A DNA stretch of 64,000 nt, from positions 186,001 through 250,000 of the forward strand of contig NZ_JAEPOL010000001.1 in NCBI RefSeq assembly GCF_017642925.1. The letters run 5' to 3'. This stretch comes from Maricaulis sp. GTDB taxonomy: Bacteria > Pseudomonadota > Alphaproteobacteria > Caulobacterales > Maricaulaceae. How positions within the stretch are numbered: the stretch's first letter is position 1; each line of letters starts with the position of its first letter. Made by a program: the position numbers and the translations under genes. This document shows, one piece after another, positions 1 to 8,931 of the stretch. The notes beneath the pieces were generated by a model. It was given only the letters and a program-made list of their open reading frames with translations, did not search any database and was not told where the DNA came from.

Positions 1-555
1 GCGCGCATAGGTCTTGGCCGCCAGGCGCTTGCGCAGCTCGAGCGGCGTGTGGCCTTCATGAGCCTCCATGGCGGCGAGCACGGCGTCGACATCCTCGCCA
101 TCCGTGCACACGCTCACCCAGGCATGATTCTTCGCCGCGGCGCGCAGCATGGCCGGCCCGCCGATATCGATATTCTCGACGCAGTGGGCCTCTTCGGCAC
201 CCTTGGCGACGGTTTCCTCGAACGGGTAGAGATTGACATAGAGCAGGTCGATATTCGGGATGCCGTGATCGGCCATCGCAGACCGGTCCTCGCCATTGTC
301 ACGCCGGCCGAGCAGGCCGCCATGCACGCGCGGGTGCAGTGTCTTGAGACGGCCGTCCATCATTTCAGGAAACTCGGTCACCTCGGACACGTCACGGGCC
401 GCGATACCGGCTTCATTGAGGGCGCGCAGCGTGCCGCCGGTGGACAGGATTTCCACACCGGCATCGACGAGCCGGCGGGCTCGCTCGACCAGTCCCGTCT
501 TGTCGGACACGGAAATCAGGGCGCGGCGCAGAGGCGCAAGATCAAGGTCGGACAT
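1..555 (-). CDS. purH: Bifunctional IMP cyclohydrolase / AICAR formyltransferase PurH, N-terminal part
   Basis: The last two steps of purine synthesis (AICAR to IMP) are carried out by PurH in the cytoplasm. The frame is open from the ATG at 555-553 to the window edge (185 codons), so the 3' part lies outside. It begins [20 protein letters not shown] and carries the family signatures [17 protein letters not shown] and [16 protein letters not shown] of the N-terminal MGS-like cyclohydrolase domain; the formyltransferase domain is not visible. It starts 63 bp downstream of the CapD-like gene on the same strand and is the last visible member of that run. The identification is firm; only the truncation is a limitation. 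Confidence 0.95.
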   Translation of the reverse strand, partial: MSDLDLAPLRRALISVSDKTGLVERARRLVDAGVEILSTGGTLRALNEAGIAARDVSEVTEFPEMMDGRLKTLHPRVHGGLLGRRDNGEDRSAMADHGIPNIDLLYVNLYPFEETVAKGAEEAHCVENIDIGGPAMLRAAAKNHAWVSVCTDGEDVDAVLAAMEAHEGHTPLELRKRLAAKTYAR

Positions 556-618
556 GGCTGGGGCTCCGTTGTAACCATCCGGATGTGCGCGGCGAGGTAT
601 CTATCACGGCGCAGCAAG

Positions 619-2553
619 TCAATCCGCGGCCGTGGCAGGCCGCAGGGCGCACAGGGCGCCCAAAGCTTCGGAAACGGCTGCGGCGTCACCGCTGCGCGCC
701 GCATCGAGCAGGCATTCCAGTTCGGCGGCCACCGCCCCGGTATCGAGGACCGGGCCGGTGATCGACCAGACACCGTCAATCGCCGTCGGTTCGCGGCGTT
801 CGAAGGCGTAGACGAGGTTTTCATGGCGCTTCTCCCCGGGCCGCAGGCCGACGATCGAGATCGCACCGGGCGCGTCCGGGTCGCGGCCGCGCAGGCGCAG
901 GAGCTGCCGCGCCAGGCGCAGGATGGAAACCGGCTCGCCCATATCCAGCACGTACAAGGCGCCATTGAGGTCGGCGTCGAAGGCGGTCTGGGCCGCGGCA
1001 TCGAGCACGAGGCCGGAAGCTTCCTCGACCGTCATGAAATAGCGGGTGGCATCCGGATCGGTCACGGTGACCGGGTCGCCGGCCTCGATCTGGCGCTCGA
1101 ACAGCGGCACGACCGAGCCGGTCGAGCCGAGCACATTGCCGAAGCGCACGACGCAGATGCGGGTGTCGGAACCCTCGGCGGCAGCCGAGCGGGCATAGAG
1201 TTCGGCGGCGCGCTTGGTCGCGCCCATGACATTGCCCGGATCGACGGCCTTGTCGGTCGAGATCAGGGCGACGATGCGGGCGCCGTAGCGTTTGGCCATC
1301 TCGATCGTGTTGACCGTGCCGATGACATTCGTGCGCACGGCCTCGCCCGGATTGAGCTCGCTCATCGGCACGTGCTTCAGCGCAGCGGCGTGCAGAACCA
1401 CATCCGGGCGCTCTTCGGCGAAGGCGGTTTCCAGACGCTGGGTATCGCGGATATCGCCCAGCATGGCGCGCCATTGCATATGCGGCCGGTGGCGGGCGAA
1501 TTCGAGATCGATCTCGTAGAGATTGGCCTCGGACGCGTCGAAGAAGATCAGCTTTTCCGGATTGAGCGTCGCGGCGAGCCGAGCCAGCTGCGAGCCGATC
1601 GTGCCGCCGGCACCGGTGATCATGACGCGGCGGCCCTCGATGAGCGGCCGGGCCGGCTCCAGGTTTGGCGGCCGCGGCGGACGGTTCAGGAGGTCGGCGG
1701 CTTCCACCGGCGAGAAGGCGCCAGGACCTTCGGACGGACGGGCGCGGGACAGTTTGGCGCCGGTGCGGGCGGCCACGCGGATCAGCTCGTTGACGACTTC
1801 CACATCGGTATTCGTGCCGGCCAGAACCAGGCGCGGCGCCAGGGTTTCGGCCTGGGCCAGCCGGTTCAGCGCCGGGGTCAGCGCATGCAGGCCGCCCAGC
1901 ACGGGCACGCCGCGAATGGCGTGACCGGTGAGCTGCGAGCCCGGCTCGATCAGGCCTTTCGGCCGGAAGGGCGCAGATCCGTTGCGCCGGACAATGTCGC
2001 GCAGGGCCTCATCCAGATCGGCTTCCGAGCCGACCAGGATCGCGGCGGGCTTGGAGCGGTCTTCCACCTGCAGCACACCGCGCAGGCCCTGGGTACGGAA
2101 GGCGGCCAGCAGGAAGCGCGGCGCCAGCAGGAGGCCGATCAGGATCGGGATATCGATCAGGATCGCCGTCCGCGGAAAGCCGTCCAGCCGGTTGATCAGG
2201 AACAGCATCGGCAGGAAGACCAGATTGGCCACCAGGACCGAGCGGACGATGCGGGCGGCATCGTTCAGCGCGGTATAGCGCCACAGGCCGCGATGCAGGC
2301 CTTCCAGTGGGAAGACGATGGCACAGGCCAGGGCAAATACGGCCACTGACTGCAGCATCACCTGGTCGGGCGGACCGTCCGGTTCGAACCGGTAGCGCAG
2401 CAGCACTGCCGCCCACATCGAGAAGGCGCCGGCGGCGAGATCGAACACGGCCACCGCCACCATCGACAACTGGTTGCGCGTGGCGGTCAGATTGCCTGAA
2501 ACGGTTTGACGCGCTCGCCTGCGGCGTCCGTCCTGAGGACGCGGTGTGCTCAT
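619..2553 (-). CDS. Membrane-anchored nucleotide-sugar 4,6-dehydratase/epimerase, CapD/WbpM/PglF type
   Basis: This 644-residue protein has the architecture of large WbpM/PglF-type UDP-GlcNAc 4,6-dehydratases. There are about four membrane helices in residues 30-150, a linker Rossmann domain (about 165-280), then an extended SDR catalytic domain with the NAD motif GAGGTIG at 314-320. The active-site stretch ISTDKA (431-436) is followed by NVMGATK, so methionine (443) replaces the usual SDR tyrosine, as is typical of the membrane-bound WbpM class. It probably makes a modified UDP-sugar for surface polysaccharide or glycan. The start codon overlaps the stop of the upstream heparinase-like gene (ATGA), which suggests translational coupling. 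The exact sugar substrate cannot be read from sequence. Confidence 0.9.
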   Translation of the reverse strand: MSTPRPQDGRRRRARQTVSGNLTATRNQLSMVAVAVFDLAAGAFSMWAAVLLRYRFEPDGPPDQVMLQSVAVFALACAIVFPLEGLHRGLWRYTALNDAARIVRSVLVANLVFLPMLFLINRLDGFPRTAILIDIPILIGLLLAPRFLLAAFRTQGLRGVLQVEDRSKPAAILVGSEADLDEALRDIVRRNGSAPFRPKGLIEPGSQLTGHAIRGVPVLGGLHALTPALNRLAQAETLAPRLVLAGTNTDVEVVNELIRVAARTGAKLSRARPSEGPGAFSPVEAADLLNRPPRPPNLEPARPLIEGRRVMITGAGGTIGSQLARLAATLNPEKLIFFDASEANLYEIDLEFARHRPHMQWRAMLGDIRDTQRLETAFAEERPDVVLHAAALKHVPMSELNPGEAVRTNVIGTVNTIEMAKRYGARIVALISTDKAVDPGNVMGATKRAAELYARSAAAEGSDTRICVVRFGNVLGSTGSVVPLFERQIEAGDPVTVTDPDATRYFMTVEEASGLVLDAAAQTAFDADLNGALYVLDMGEPVSILRLARQLLRLRGRDPDAPGAISIVGLRPGEKRHENLVYAFERREPTAIDGVWSITGPVLDTGAVAAELECLLDAARSGDAAAVSEALGALCALRPATAAD

Positions 2554-4316
2554 CCGGTTTCCCCTTCTGCGCCGCCGACCTGGCCGAGACGCTGAAAAGC
2601 CCAGCGAACGCGATTGGGCGGCCGGTCCCCGGCACCAAAGGGTTCTGCTTCTCCCTGTACTACAATCTGCGTGGCGCGTTGTGGAGGTGCGCCCGCAGCC
2701 AGATACACAGAACGCTCCAGCCGGATCGGGCCGCCATCGGTCCGGAACCGCCAGCCATCGCCATTGGGCTGGACCAGAAGCGCGCTCATGGAATCGCGCG
2801 ACAGGGAGGCGCGGACTTCGGGGTGCAGGTGGAAGCGGATCGCAAAGCGCCAGCGCACATCGACATCGTCCGGCGCACCATCATTGACGGGCCGGAACAG
2901 CGCATCCTCGCCGCGCACATCGCCGCCATCGGCCGCCAGGAAGATCCGCCGCCGGTGCGACAGGCCGTAATCCTCGCGATAGCCTTCGTGAATGCCTTCA
3001 AGCCAGATGCCCATCTCCTCCTCATTGCGCCGGGCCGAGACCGAGGCCGGTGCTGTGGCGAGGCGCGGACCCAGGAGGTCGCGCTTCCAGCCGGGCGGGA
3101 AGAGGCGGGCCGAGGAGGTTTCGTCGAGGATGAGGGTGGAGTGGGCCGCCGTCGCGCGCACGGCCTCGCGCCAGCTGGCGGGCTGGTCGTCGTGCCAGCC
3201 GCAATTCACCACCAGGCGGCCACCGGACGTGCACAGCTCGAAAGCCAGGGCACTGGCATGGGCGCCGGTGCTTAGCGGACCCTTCGGGGCATTGCCGACA
3301 TCGAGCAGCACGGTGGCTTCGCCGGCTTCGGCGCGGTGATAGCCGGAATGGGGGGCAAAGCCGAAGGGGCGTGCGCGGGTGTCGTCATGATCGAGCGCGG
3401 CTTTCAGCGCGTGGCGGTCGCCTTCGCCGCCGCCATGGAAACTGGCCAGCCCGTCATCCGACATGCGGAAGAAGCGGACCATGGGCGCCAGCCGGTCGAT
3501 GGCGCGGCGCACCTCCTGCGGCAGGTCGGCACCGGCGGCCTGGGCCGCTTCGCGCACGGTGACGAGGTCGATCAGGGCTTCCGCGCAGGCGCGCGGCGAG
3601 CGGGTGACATGACCGCCATCGGGCAGGATCTGGCGCTGGACCTCGCGGGCAAGCGCCTGGAAGCCGGCGCGTTGCAGGGCATCGCGGCCCGGCAGGCACA
3701 GACCGGTCAGGGTGAGCGCGGCGGCGCTTTGCAGGCGGGTCGTGCCGTCCGGCGCGATCGCGATCGAGCGTTGCAGATAGCGCGCCTGGCGCAGCAGTGA
3801 GCGGAAACGGGCCTGGCGCGCCTTGCGGCTGTCCTCGTCGCCATTGAACAGGGCATCGCCGCAGCGCAGCCAGTTCAACAGGCGCATCGACAGGATGTCG
3901 TGCGACCAGGCGAAACTGTTCCAGCGGCCGAAATTATCGATCCAGCTGTCGACATAGCGCCGTATCGCGTCGGGACCGGCTTCCGGGTCGGCGGCGAGGC
4001 AGTCGCGCATCCAGCCGAACGCATGCAGGCGGCGGGCGAAGGCGCGGGTCGGTGCGGGTTGCAGCCAGGTGGCGGCGGGACCGTCGGTCGACAGGCTTTC
4101 CCCGGCCAGGGTGAAGTGGCCGTTCAGGATCGCTTCGCCGCGCTCGCGATTGGGGGCGTAGACATCTTCGGGCAGCACGCTCAGCGCGTCGGGCAGCCCG
4201 CCCAGATCGCTCAGCCCGGATGGCAGGCCGATGGCGTGCAGCGTCGAGGAGGCCTCGCGCCGCAGCGCCATGACGGTGGCAGCGGTATAATCGGACAGAC
4301 GCACCGCACGAGCCAT
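2550..4316 (-). CDS. Heparinase II/III family protein
   Basis: The 588-residue product has an alpha-helical N-terminal half and a beta-rich C-terminal half typical of the heparinase II/III (alginate-lyase-like) superfamily. Matching stretches include NSFAWSHDILSMRLLNWL in the helical domain, and FAPHSGYHR and AHSTLILDETSS in the C-terminal domain. No signal peptide is obvious. Alphaproteobacterial genomes often have such a gene next to rpe, rsmB and purH. Here it begins 5 bp after the rpe stop and overlaps the CapD-like gene by four bases, so the three are very probably co-transcribed. A role in cell-surface polysaccharide processing is inferred from the family; the substrate is unknown. Confidence 0.85.
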   Translation of the reverse strand: MARAVRLSDYTAATVMALRREASSTLHAIGLPSGLSDLGGLPDALSVLPEDVYAPNRERGEAILNGHFTLAGESLSTDGPAATWLQPAPTRAFARRLHAFGWMRDCLAADPEAGPDAIRRYVDSWIDNFGRWNSFAWSHDILSMRLLNWLRCGDALFNGDEDSRKARQARFRSLLRQARYLQRSIAIAPDGTTRLQSAAALTLTGLCLPGRDALQRAGFQALAREVQRQILPDGGHVTRSPRACAEALIDLVTVREAAQAAGADLPQEVRRAIDRLAPMVRFFRMSDDGLASFHGGGEGDRHALKAALDHDDTRARPFGFAPHSGYHRAEAGEATVLLDVGNAPKGPLSTGAHASALAFELCTSGGRLVVNCGWHDDQPASWREAVRATAAHSTLILDETSSARLFPPGWKRDLLGPRLATAPASVSARRNEEEMGIWLEGIHEGYREDYGLSHRRRIFLAADGGDVRGEDALFRPVNDGAPDDVDVRWRFAIRFHLHPEVRASLSRDSMSALLVQPNGDGWRFRTDGGPIRLERSVYLAAGAPPQRATQIVVQGEAEPFGAGDRPPNRVRWAFQRLGQVGGAEGETG

Positions 4317-4321
4317 GACGA

Positions 4322-4981
4322 TCAGCCGCGAAGCGCTGTGATATTGTCGCGATAGGCGTCGGGCCCGCCGCGGAATACCGCCGATCCGGCGACCAGCGCG
4401 TGGGCGCCGGCCGAGATACAGGCTTTCGCCGTGTCCGGATTCACCCCGCCATCCACTTCGATCAGGGTCGCTAGGCCGCGACGGTCGATCGACTGGCGCA
4501 GGCCCTCGATCTTGCGCAGCTGGCTGTCGATGAAGCTCTGGCCGCCAAAACCCGGATTGACGCTCATCACCAGCACCAGGTCGAGCTCGTCGAGGACATA
4601 GTCCAGCGTCTCGCCCGGGGTGGACGGGTTGAGCGCGGCGCCGGCCTTCTTGCCGGTGCTGCGGATCTTCTGGACCGTGCGGTGGAAGTGCGGACCGGCT
4701 TCGGGATGTGCCGTGATCAGGTCGGCCCCGGCCTCGGCAAAGGCGTCGATATACGGATCGACCGGCGTGATCATCAGATGCACGTCGAACGGCTTTTTCG
4801 AATGCGGCCGCAGCGCTTTGACGACGCCCGGCCCGATCGTGAGATTGGGTACGAAATGACCGTCCATGACATCGACATGGATCCAGTCGGCCCCGGCTTC
4901 GTCAATCGCACGAACCTCTTCGCCCAGCTTGGCGAAATCGGCCGAAAGAATTGACGGCGAGATGATTACGGAAGCGCCCAT
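4322..4981 (-). CDS. rpe: Ribulose-phosphate 3-epimerase
   Basis: Rpe interconverts ribulose-5-phosphate and xylulose-5-phosphate in the pentose phosphate pathway. The 219-residue length is typical, and the TIM-barrel signatures are intact: [16 protein letters not shown] at the N terminus, [18 protein letters not shown] (metal ligands His and Asp), [18 protein letters not shown] for phosphate binding, and [12 protein letters not shown] near the C terminus. It follows rsmB by 72 bp and precedes the heparinase-like gene by 5 bp on the same strand. Identification is secure. Confidence 0.97.
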   Translation of the reverse strand: MGASVIISPSILSADFAKLGEEVRAIDEAGADWIHVDVMDGHFVPNLTIGPGVVKALRPHSKKPFDVHLMITPVDPYIDAFAEAGADLITAHPEAGPHFHRTVQKIRSTGKKAGAALNPSTPGETLDYVLDELDLVLVMSVNPGFGGQSFIDSQLRKIEGLRQSIDRRGLATLIEVDGGVNPDTAKACISAGAHALVAGSAVFRGGPDAYRDNITALRG

Positions 4982-5053
4982 GCAAGTCCGATAACAGGGG
5001 GGCCGGACCGGCGCAAGACGGCCGGTGGTCCGTCCTTCGCGGCAGGCGGCCGG

Positions 5054-6352
5054 TTAACTGCGCTTTTCGAAGCGGGCGGCAAAAAACCCGTCCATTCCGC
5101 CGCGGTCTGCCCACAGGGCCGGGGTCAGGCGCAGCCAGCCTTCCGGCGTGATGGCTTCGGCCAGGCCGGGCACTTCCCCGTCCTGGATCGCGACGGGCTT
5201 CAGGTCCTTGCGGGTTTCCAGCAGGCGGGCGGCGAGCTGTTCGCCCTCTTCCGGCTGCAGCGAGCAGGTACAGATCACCATCCAGCCGCCGGGACGCAGC
5301 ATGCGGGCGGCGGCGCCGGCCATCTCCAGCTGCAGCCTGGACATGCGCTGGACATCGCCCGGCTTCTTGATCCAGCCGGCTTCGGGATGGCGCCGCATCG
5401 TGCCGGTGGCCGTGCAGGGCGCGTCCAGCAGGACCGCATCGGCCGGGCCCTTGGGCCGGAAGCGGCGGACATCCTCGACCGCGACCGCGGCGCGCAGCCC
5501 GGTGCGCGAGAGATTGTCCCGCAGGCGTTTCAGCCGGCCCTCATTATCATCGACAGCCGTGACGCGGGCGCCCAGCGCGGCGAGCTGCAGCGTCTTGCCG
5601 CCGGGGGCGGCACACAGGTCGGCGACGTGGTCGCCGGACTTCACGCCGAGCAGGGTGGCCGGGATCGCGGCGGCGGCATCCTGGGCCCACCAGGCGCCTT
5701 CGCGGAAGCCGGGCAATTGCGTGACGTCGCCGATCTCCTTGCGGCGCAGCGTGCCGGTCGGCAGGATTTCCGCGCCCAGCGCCTCGGCCCAGCGTTCGCG
5801 CTCGAGCGGGTTCTTCACGGTCAGGTCCAGCGGCGGCGGCTGCATCTGCACATTGGCGATGCGCGACAGCGTGCCGGGGCCGTAGGCCTTGCGCCAGGAA
5901 CGCGACACCCAGTCGGGAAGATTGTCGCGCGGGGCGGTGCGGGCGGCGAGGTCCGGCCCTTCCGTGCTGACCTTGCGCAGGACGGCATTGACCACGCCCT
6001 TCAGCCCGTAGGTCTCGGTCGTGTCCTGGCACAGGGCGACGGTGGTGGAGACGACCGCGTGCGGCGGACCGTCCATCCACAGAAGCTGGGTCGCGCCGGT
6101 GACCAGAAGGGCGGCAGCGTATTCCGTGGTTTCCTCGAGCGGCTTGGCGAGGAATTTGTCGAGCACTTTGCGGGTCTGGCCGAGGCGGCGGAATGTGGTC
6201 GCCAGGATGGCGCGCGCAAAGGCCCGGTCCCGGTCGCTCATCTTGCGATAGCCGGGCGTGTGCTCCAGCGCGGGTTCCAGGGCGCGCCGGTCGCGCAGGA
6301 TGGTGGCATAGGCCAGGGCGCCGCAGCGCCGCGGGGGCAATCCGTCTTTCAT
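5054..6352 (-). CDS. rsmB: 16S rRNA (cytosine-C5)-methyltransferase, RsmB/Sun family
   Basis: The protein (432 residues) combines an N-terminal NusB-like RNA-binding helical domain (residues about 1-140, starting RRCGALAYATILRDRRALE) with a SAM-dependent RNA m5C methyltransferase domain. The SAM-binding motif is VADLCAAPGGKTLQLAALG. The two catalytic cysteines lie in LLDAPCTATGTMRRHPE and CTCSLQPEEGE. In E. coli the homologue methylates C967 of 16S rRNA. It heads the run rsmB-rpe-heparinase-capD-purH. The 198 bp upstream of it holds a palindromic repeat. Confidence 0.94.
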   Translation of the reverse strand: MKDGLPPRRCGALAYATILRDRRALEPALEHTPGYRKMSDRDRAFARAILATTFRRLGQTRKVLDKFLAKPLEETTEYAAALLVTGATQLLWMDGPPHAVVSTTVALCQDTTETYGLKGVVNAVLRKVSTEGPDLAARTAPRDNLPDWVSRSWRKAYGPGTLSRIANVQMQPPPLDLTVKNPLERERWAEALGAEILPTGTLRRKEIGDVTQLPGFREGAWWAQDAAAAIPATLLGVKSGDHVADLCAAPGGKTLQLAALGARVTAVDDNEGRLKRLRDNLSRTGLRAAVAVEDVRRFRPKGPADAVLLDAPCTATGTMRRHPEAGWIKKPGDVQRMSRLQLEMAGAAARMLRPGGWMVICTCSLQPEEGEQLAARLLETRKDLKPVAIQDGEVPGLAEAITPEGWLRLTPALWADRGGMDGFFAARFEKRS

Positions 6353-6410
6353 GGCGCGGGAGCTAGCACGCGCAGGCGCGCCCGTCTAATGCGATGCGCG
6401 GCATGATCAG

Positions 6411-6550
6411 GGCTCGCCCCGCTTGCGGGGGAGCTGCCCGCGTAGCGGGCTGAGGGGGCGGCGCAAAGCGCCGCGGAGCGCGTAAGCGCGCAGACTCTCC
6501 CCCATCGCCTCACTGCGCTCGGCACTTCCCCCGCTTCGCAGGGGAAGCCT
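6411..6550. repeat. Intergenic palindromic element (family G, single copy)
   Basis: The gap between htpX and rsmB is mostly filled by an imperfect palindrome. It opens with CTCGCCCCGCTTGCGGGGGA and ends with CTTCCCCCGCTTCGCAGGGG, with a middle part CTGCCCGCGTAGCGGGCTGA that folds on itself. Similar boilerplate palindromes are scattered in many alphaproteobacterial genomes. It lies just 3' of htpX, so it could act as a transcription barrier between the two same-strand genes. Confidence 0.6.
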
Positions 6551-7447
6551 TTACCCCCACGGACCGCGCGGCGCCCAGGGGCCGGAGCGGACCGGGGCGG
6601 CGGCGCCGGCCATTTCGCGCAGCCTGGCGATCCGGTTGGCGGTGTCCGGGTGGGTGGAGAAGAGATTGTCCATCCGCTGGCCGTTCAGCGGGTTGATGAT
6701 GAACATGTGGGCCGTCGCCGGATTGCGTTCGGCGCTGTCATTGATGGTGCGGCGGGCCGTGCGCTCGATCTTTTCCAGCGCGCTGGCCAGCGCCATCGGC
6801 TTGCCCATGATCTCGGCGCCGATCCGGTCGGCCTCGTATTCGCGGGCGCGGCTGATCGCGCTCTGCACCAGCATGGCGGCCATGGGAGCAAAGATCATCA
6901 GGGCGATCGAGCCGATCAGCCCGGCGCGGTTATTGCCGCCGAAGAAGAGCGCGAAATTCGCCAGCATGCCGATCGCACCGGCCAGGGTGGCGGTGACGGT
7001 CATGGTCAGCGTGTCGCGGTTTTTCACATGGGCGAGCTCGTGCGCCATGACGCCCTGCACCTCTTCCCGGTCGAGCCGGGCGATGAGGCCGGTCGTCGCG
7101 GCGACGGCGGCGTGACCGGGGTCGCGGCCCGTGGCGAAGGCGTTGGGCTGGTCGCTCTCGATCACGAAGACGCGCGGCACCGGCAGGCCGGCGCGGCGGG
7201 CGAGATGTTCGACATCGGCGGCATACTGGCGCAATTGCGGATGGCGTTCGTCCGGACCGATCTCGCGGGCGCCGTGCATGCGCAGCACCATGTCGGCACT
7301 GTTCCACCAGGCAAACAGGTTCATGCCCCCGGCAATGACCAGGGCGATCATCGCGCCGGCGGCTCCGCCCAGCACATAGCCGATCGCCATGAAGAGGGCG
7401 GTCATGCCGGCGAGCAGGAGGAAGGTACGTAATCCGTTGGCAGTCAT
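6551..7447 (-). CDS. htpX: Membrane zinc metalloprotease HtpX
   Basis: HtpX is an inner-membrane M48 protease that removes damaged membrane proteins with FtsH. From the chosen start ([10 protein letters not shown]) the protein has 298 residues, two N-terminal membrane helices (about 8-48), the zinc site HELAH at 136-140 followed by VKNRD, two further hydrophobic segments (about 150-195), and the third zinc ligand region [12 protein letters not shown]. An in-frame ATG six codons upstream (7465) is possible; I chose the later one because family members begin right before the first helix. The C-terminal tail is rich in Gly, Pro and Trp. It is followed by a palindromic repeat. Confidence 0.93.
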   Translation of the reverse strand: MTANGLRTFLLLAGMTALFMAIGYVLGGAAGAMIALVIAGGMNLFAWWNSADMVLRMHGAREIGPDERHPQLRQYAADVEHLARRAGLPVPRVFVIESDQPNAFATGRDPGHAAVAATTGLIARLDREEVQGVMAHELAHVKNRDTLTMTVTATLAGAIGMLANFALFFGGNNRAGLIGSIALMIFAPMAAMLVQSAISRAREYEADRIGAEIMGKPMALASALEKIERTARRTINDSAERNPATAHMFIINPLNGQRMDNLFSTHPDTANRIARLREMAGAAAPVRSGPWAPRGPWG

Positions 7448-7502
7448 GGTTCTGGCAGCATCCATTCTTGGCGACAGGCCCCTGTCGGACTAGATAAATG
7501 GG

Positions 7503-7733
7503 ATGACCCAGAATGAACGGCAAGACGGGACGGACATGGCGGGAATCCCTGCTGATGCGGCGCCCGGCAAGACATTGAGCCCGGCCGCCCGGCGGGCGCT
7601 GGAAGAGGCCGAGGCGCGCCGAAAGGCGCAGGTGGAGGCCGAGCTGCCACCGGAAACCGGCGGACGCCGCAACGGGCCGGAACCCACGCGCTATGGCGAC
7701 TGGGAGAAGAAGGGCATTCTAAGCGACTTCTGA
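7503..7733 (+). CDS. DUF1674 / SDHAF4-like small protein
   Basis: This 76-residue protein ends in the conserved DUF1674 block GPEPTRYGDWEKKGILSDF. That block is the hallmark of SDHAF4-like proteins, which in mitochondria protect flavinylated SdhA during succinate dehydrogenase assembly. The N-terminal half is a charged, alanine-rich helix. A second in-frame ATG at 7536 (MAGIPADAAP) could be the start; both leave the domain intact. It is divergent from htpX and stands alone. The function in this bacterium is inferred from the eukaryotic homologue. Confidence 0.85.
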   Translation: MTQNERQDGTDMAGIPADAAPGKTLSPAARRALEEAEARRKAQVEAELPPETGGRRNGPEPTRYGDWEKKGILSDF

Positions 7734-7823
7734 GGGGGTGGGGACAGGTGTGTGCTTATCCCCGGTTTCGCGTGCCGGGTGCACGGGCTTCGCAAGGCTG
7801 ACCGTCCGCGATACTGTGCCGGA

Positions 7824-8411
7824 ATGGCACACGCTTTACGCCCTGTTTTCATGGTTTTGGCGACCGCCCTCCTGGCGGCTCCGGCGGCATTTGCGCAGAC
7901 CGGCAGCGCGCCGGCGCGGGAGTGTTCGCCCGAGGATATCCGCCAGGCCCTGGCGGGGGCGTATACTGGCCCTGCCTGCCGCTTCACCCAGATGCCGGAT
8001 GAGGCGCAACGCCCTCATTCGTCAGGGTTTTCCGCCGATGCGGCCCGGCTGGAAGGGGCACCGCGGCAGACCCGTCGCACAGACGTCGCACAACTGCACC
8101 ATTCGTATGACATAGCGGCCACATACGAGACCCGTTACAGCGACACCCCGCGACACCCTGTGACACAGACCGCGGATTTCGCGCCGGCTCGCCGCGAGAC
8201 CGTCACCCTGGATCCGAGCTTTTTCACCGGACCGCTGGCCGGCGGGGTCGAGCGTCCCTTCACGCCGCTTTACAGCTATCGCGGGATCGTGCTGATTGCC
8301 GCCTCGGGCGAGGTGCGCACGCGTCTCGCCGGCATGCCCCACGCCACCAGGCGGGTGCGCGCTATGGATACGCAGGCGCGTGCGGCTGTGCGGGCCTATC
8401 CTTACGATTAG
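7824..8411 (+). CDS. Secreted protein of unknown function
   Basis: I do not recognise this protein. Starting at 7824, it opens with MAHALRPVFMVLATALLAAP and a likely signal-peptidase site after AAFA (mature protein starting QTGS), giving 195 residues. Two cysteines lie in the first third (ECSPEDIRQ and PACRFTQ). The C-terminal half is a beta-type domain with LDPSFFTGPLAGGVERPF and YRGIVLIAASG. An upstream in-frame ATG at 7752 would bury the signal peptide, so it was rejected. The gene is followed by a 520-bp repeat region. Confidence 0.6.
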   Translation: MAHALRPVFMVLATALLAAPAAFAQTGSAPARECSPEDIRQALAGAYTGPACRFTQMPDEAQRPHSSGFSADAARLEGAPRQTRRTDVAQLHHSYDIAATYETRYSDTPRHPVTQTADFAPARRETVTLDPSFFTGPLAGGVERPFTPLYSYRGIVLIAASGEVRTRLAGMPHATRRVRAMDTQARAAVRAYPYD

Positions 8412-8458
8412 GCGGGTTTCGGTTCGGGCGGATGCCGATTGCGCCTATCCCCACCGAC

Positions 8459-8606
8459 CGTCATCCAGACGAAAGTCAGGACCCAGTTCATAGGGCGGGG
8501 CTGGTGCAAATTCGCGCTCATCCCGCACGACGGCCTGATGTGATCCGAACCCATCTCGCGCAAATCGCGCTTTGCGATCTGGGTCCTGACCTTCGTCAGG
8601 ATGACG
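8459..8606. repeat. Repeat family A, copy 1
   Basis: The element is about 148 bp with inverted ends. It begins CGTCATCC then AGTCAGGACCCAGTTCATAG and ends CTGGGTCCTGACCTTCGTCA plus GGATGACG. Each end also contains its own small hairpin (CCTGAC-CTTC-GTCAGG in the right arm, degenerate in the left arm). A second full copy lies at 11711-11859, and a lone right arm at 8810-8868. Confidence 0.8.
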
Positions 8607-8636
8607 AGGTTTGGTTGAACAGGGAGGAAGCACCCA

Positions 8637-8789
8637 TTTCTCCCGGCCACCCGCCTTCGCGGGCGCAGGCTACAGCCTGCGCAAGCAGGCTGCAGATCCG
8701 GGATCGACCGAAGGTCTCTTCAAGCGATGAGTTTCCCGTCGGTCCCGGCGCTTCGCCCGGCCTGCGCCGGGCTTTCAGCCGGGAAAAAC
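8637..8789. repeat. Repeat family B, copy 1
   Basis: This element of about 153 bp has terminal arms TTCTCCCGGCC and AGCCGGGAAAAA and several nested stems: CCCGCCTTCGCGGG, AGGCTACAGCCT, GGGATCGACCGAAGG paired near CCCGTCGGTCCCGG, and GCCCGGCCTGCGCCGGGC. Read as RNA it would form a multi-branched structure. It is about 85-90% identical by eye to copy 2 at 11904-12054, and both copies sit just right of an A element. Confidence 0.8.
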
Positions 8790-8809
8790 GTGGAGGCGGT
8801 ATGGGTAAG

Positions 8810-8868
8810 CGCGAACTCGCACCTACTTCGCGCTATGAACTGGGCCCTGACTTTCGTCAGGGTGACGG
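8810..8868. repeat. Repeat family A, isolated right half
   Basis: The stretch CGCGCTATGAACTGGGCCCT followed by GACTTTCGTCAGGGTGACGG matches the right arm of the A element at 11825-11859, together with about 25 bp of its interior. The left arm is missing, so it is a decayed or half element. Confidence 0.65.
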
Positions 8869-8931
8869 CGGATGGGAGCGGCCGGAATGGTGTCTATCCA
8901 TCCGCGATGACAGCAGAAAAGCGTGAAGCGC

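Larger units (their letters stand above)
8412..8931. other. Gene-free gap filled with repeat elements A1, B1 and a half copy of A
   Basis: No credible gene is present on either strand between the secreted unknown and pyrF. The space holds one full A element (8459-8606), one B element (8637-8789) and a lone right half of A (about 8810-8868). Short open frames here run through the palindromes and have no protein-like composition. Confidence 0.7.

Noticed and set aside
49-2349. Long plus-strand open frame of 766 codons opposite purH and the CapD-like gene
   Set aside because: It is an antisense shadow of GC-rich coding sequence with low-complexity His/Arg/Gly composition. The minus-strand genes have clear domains.
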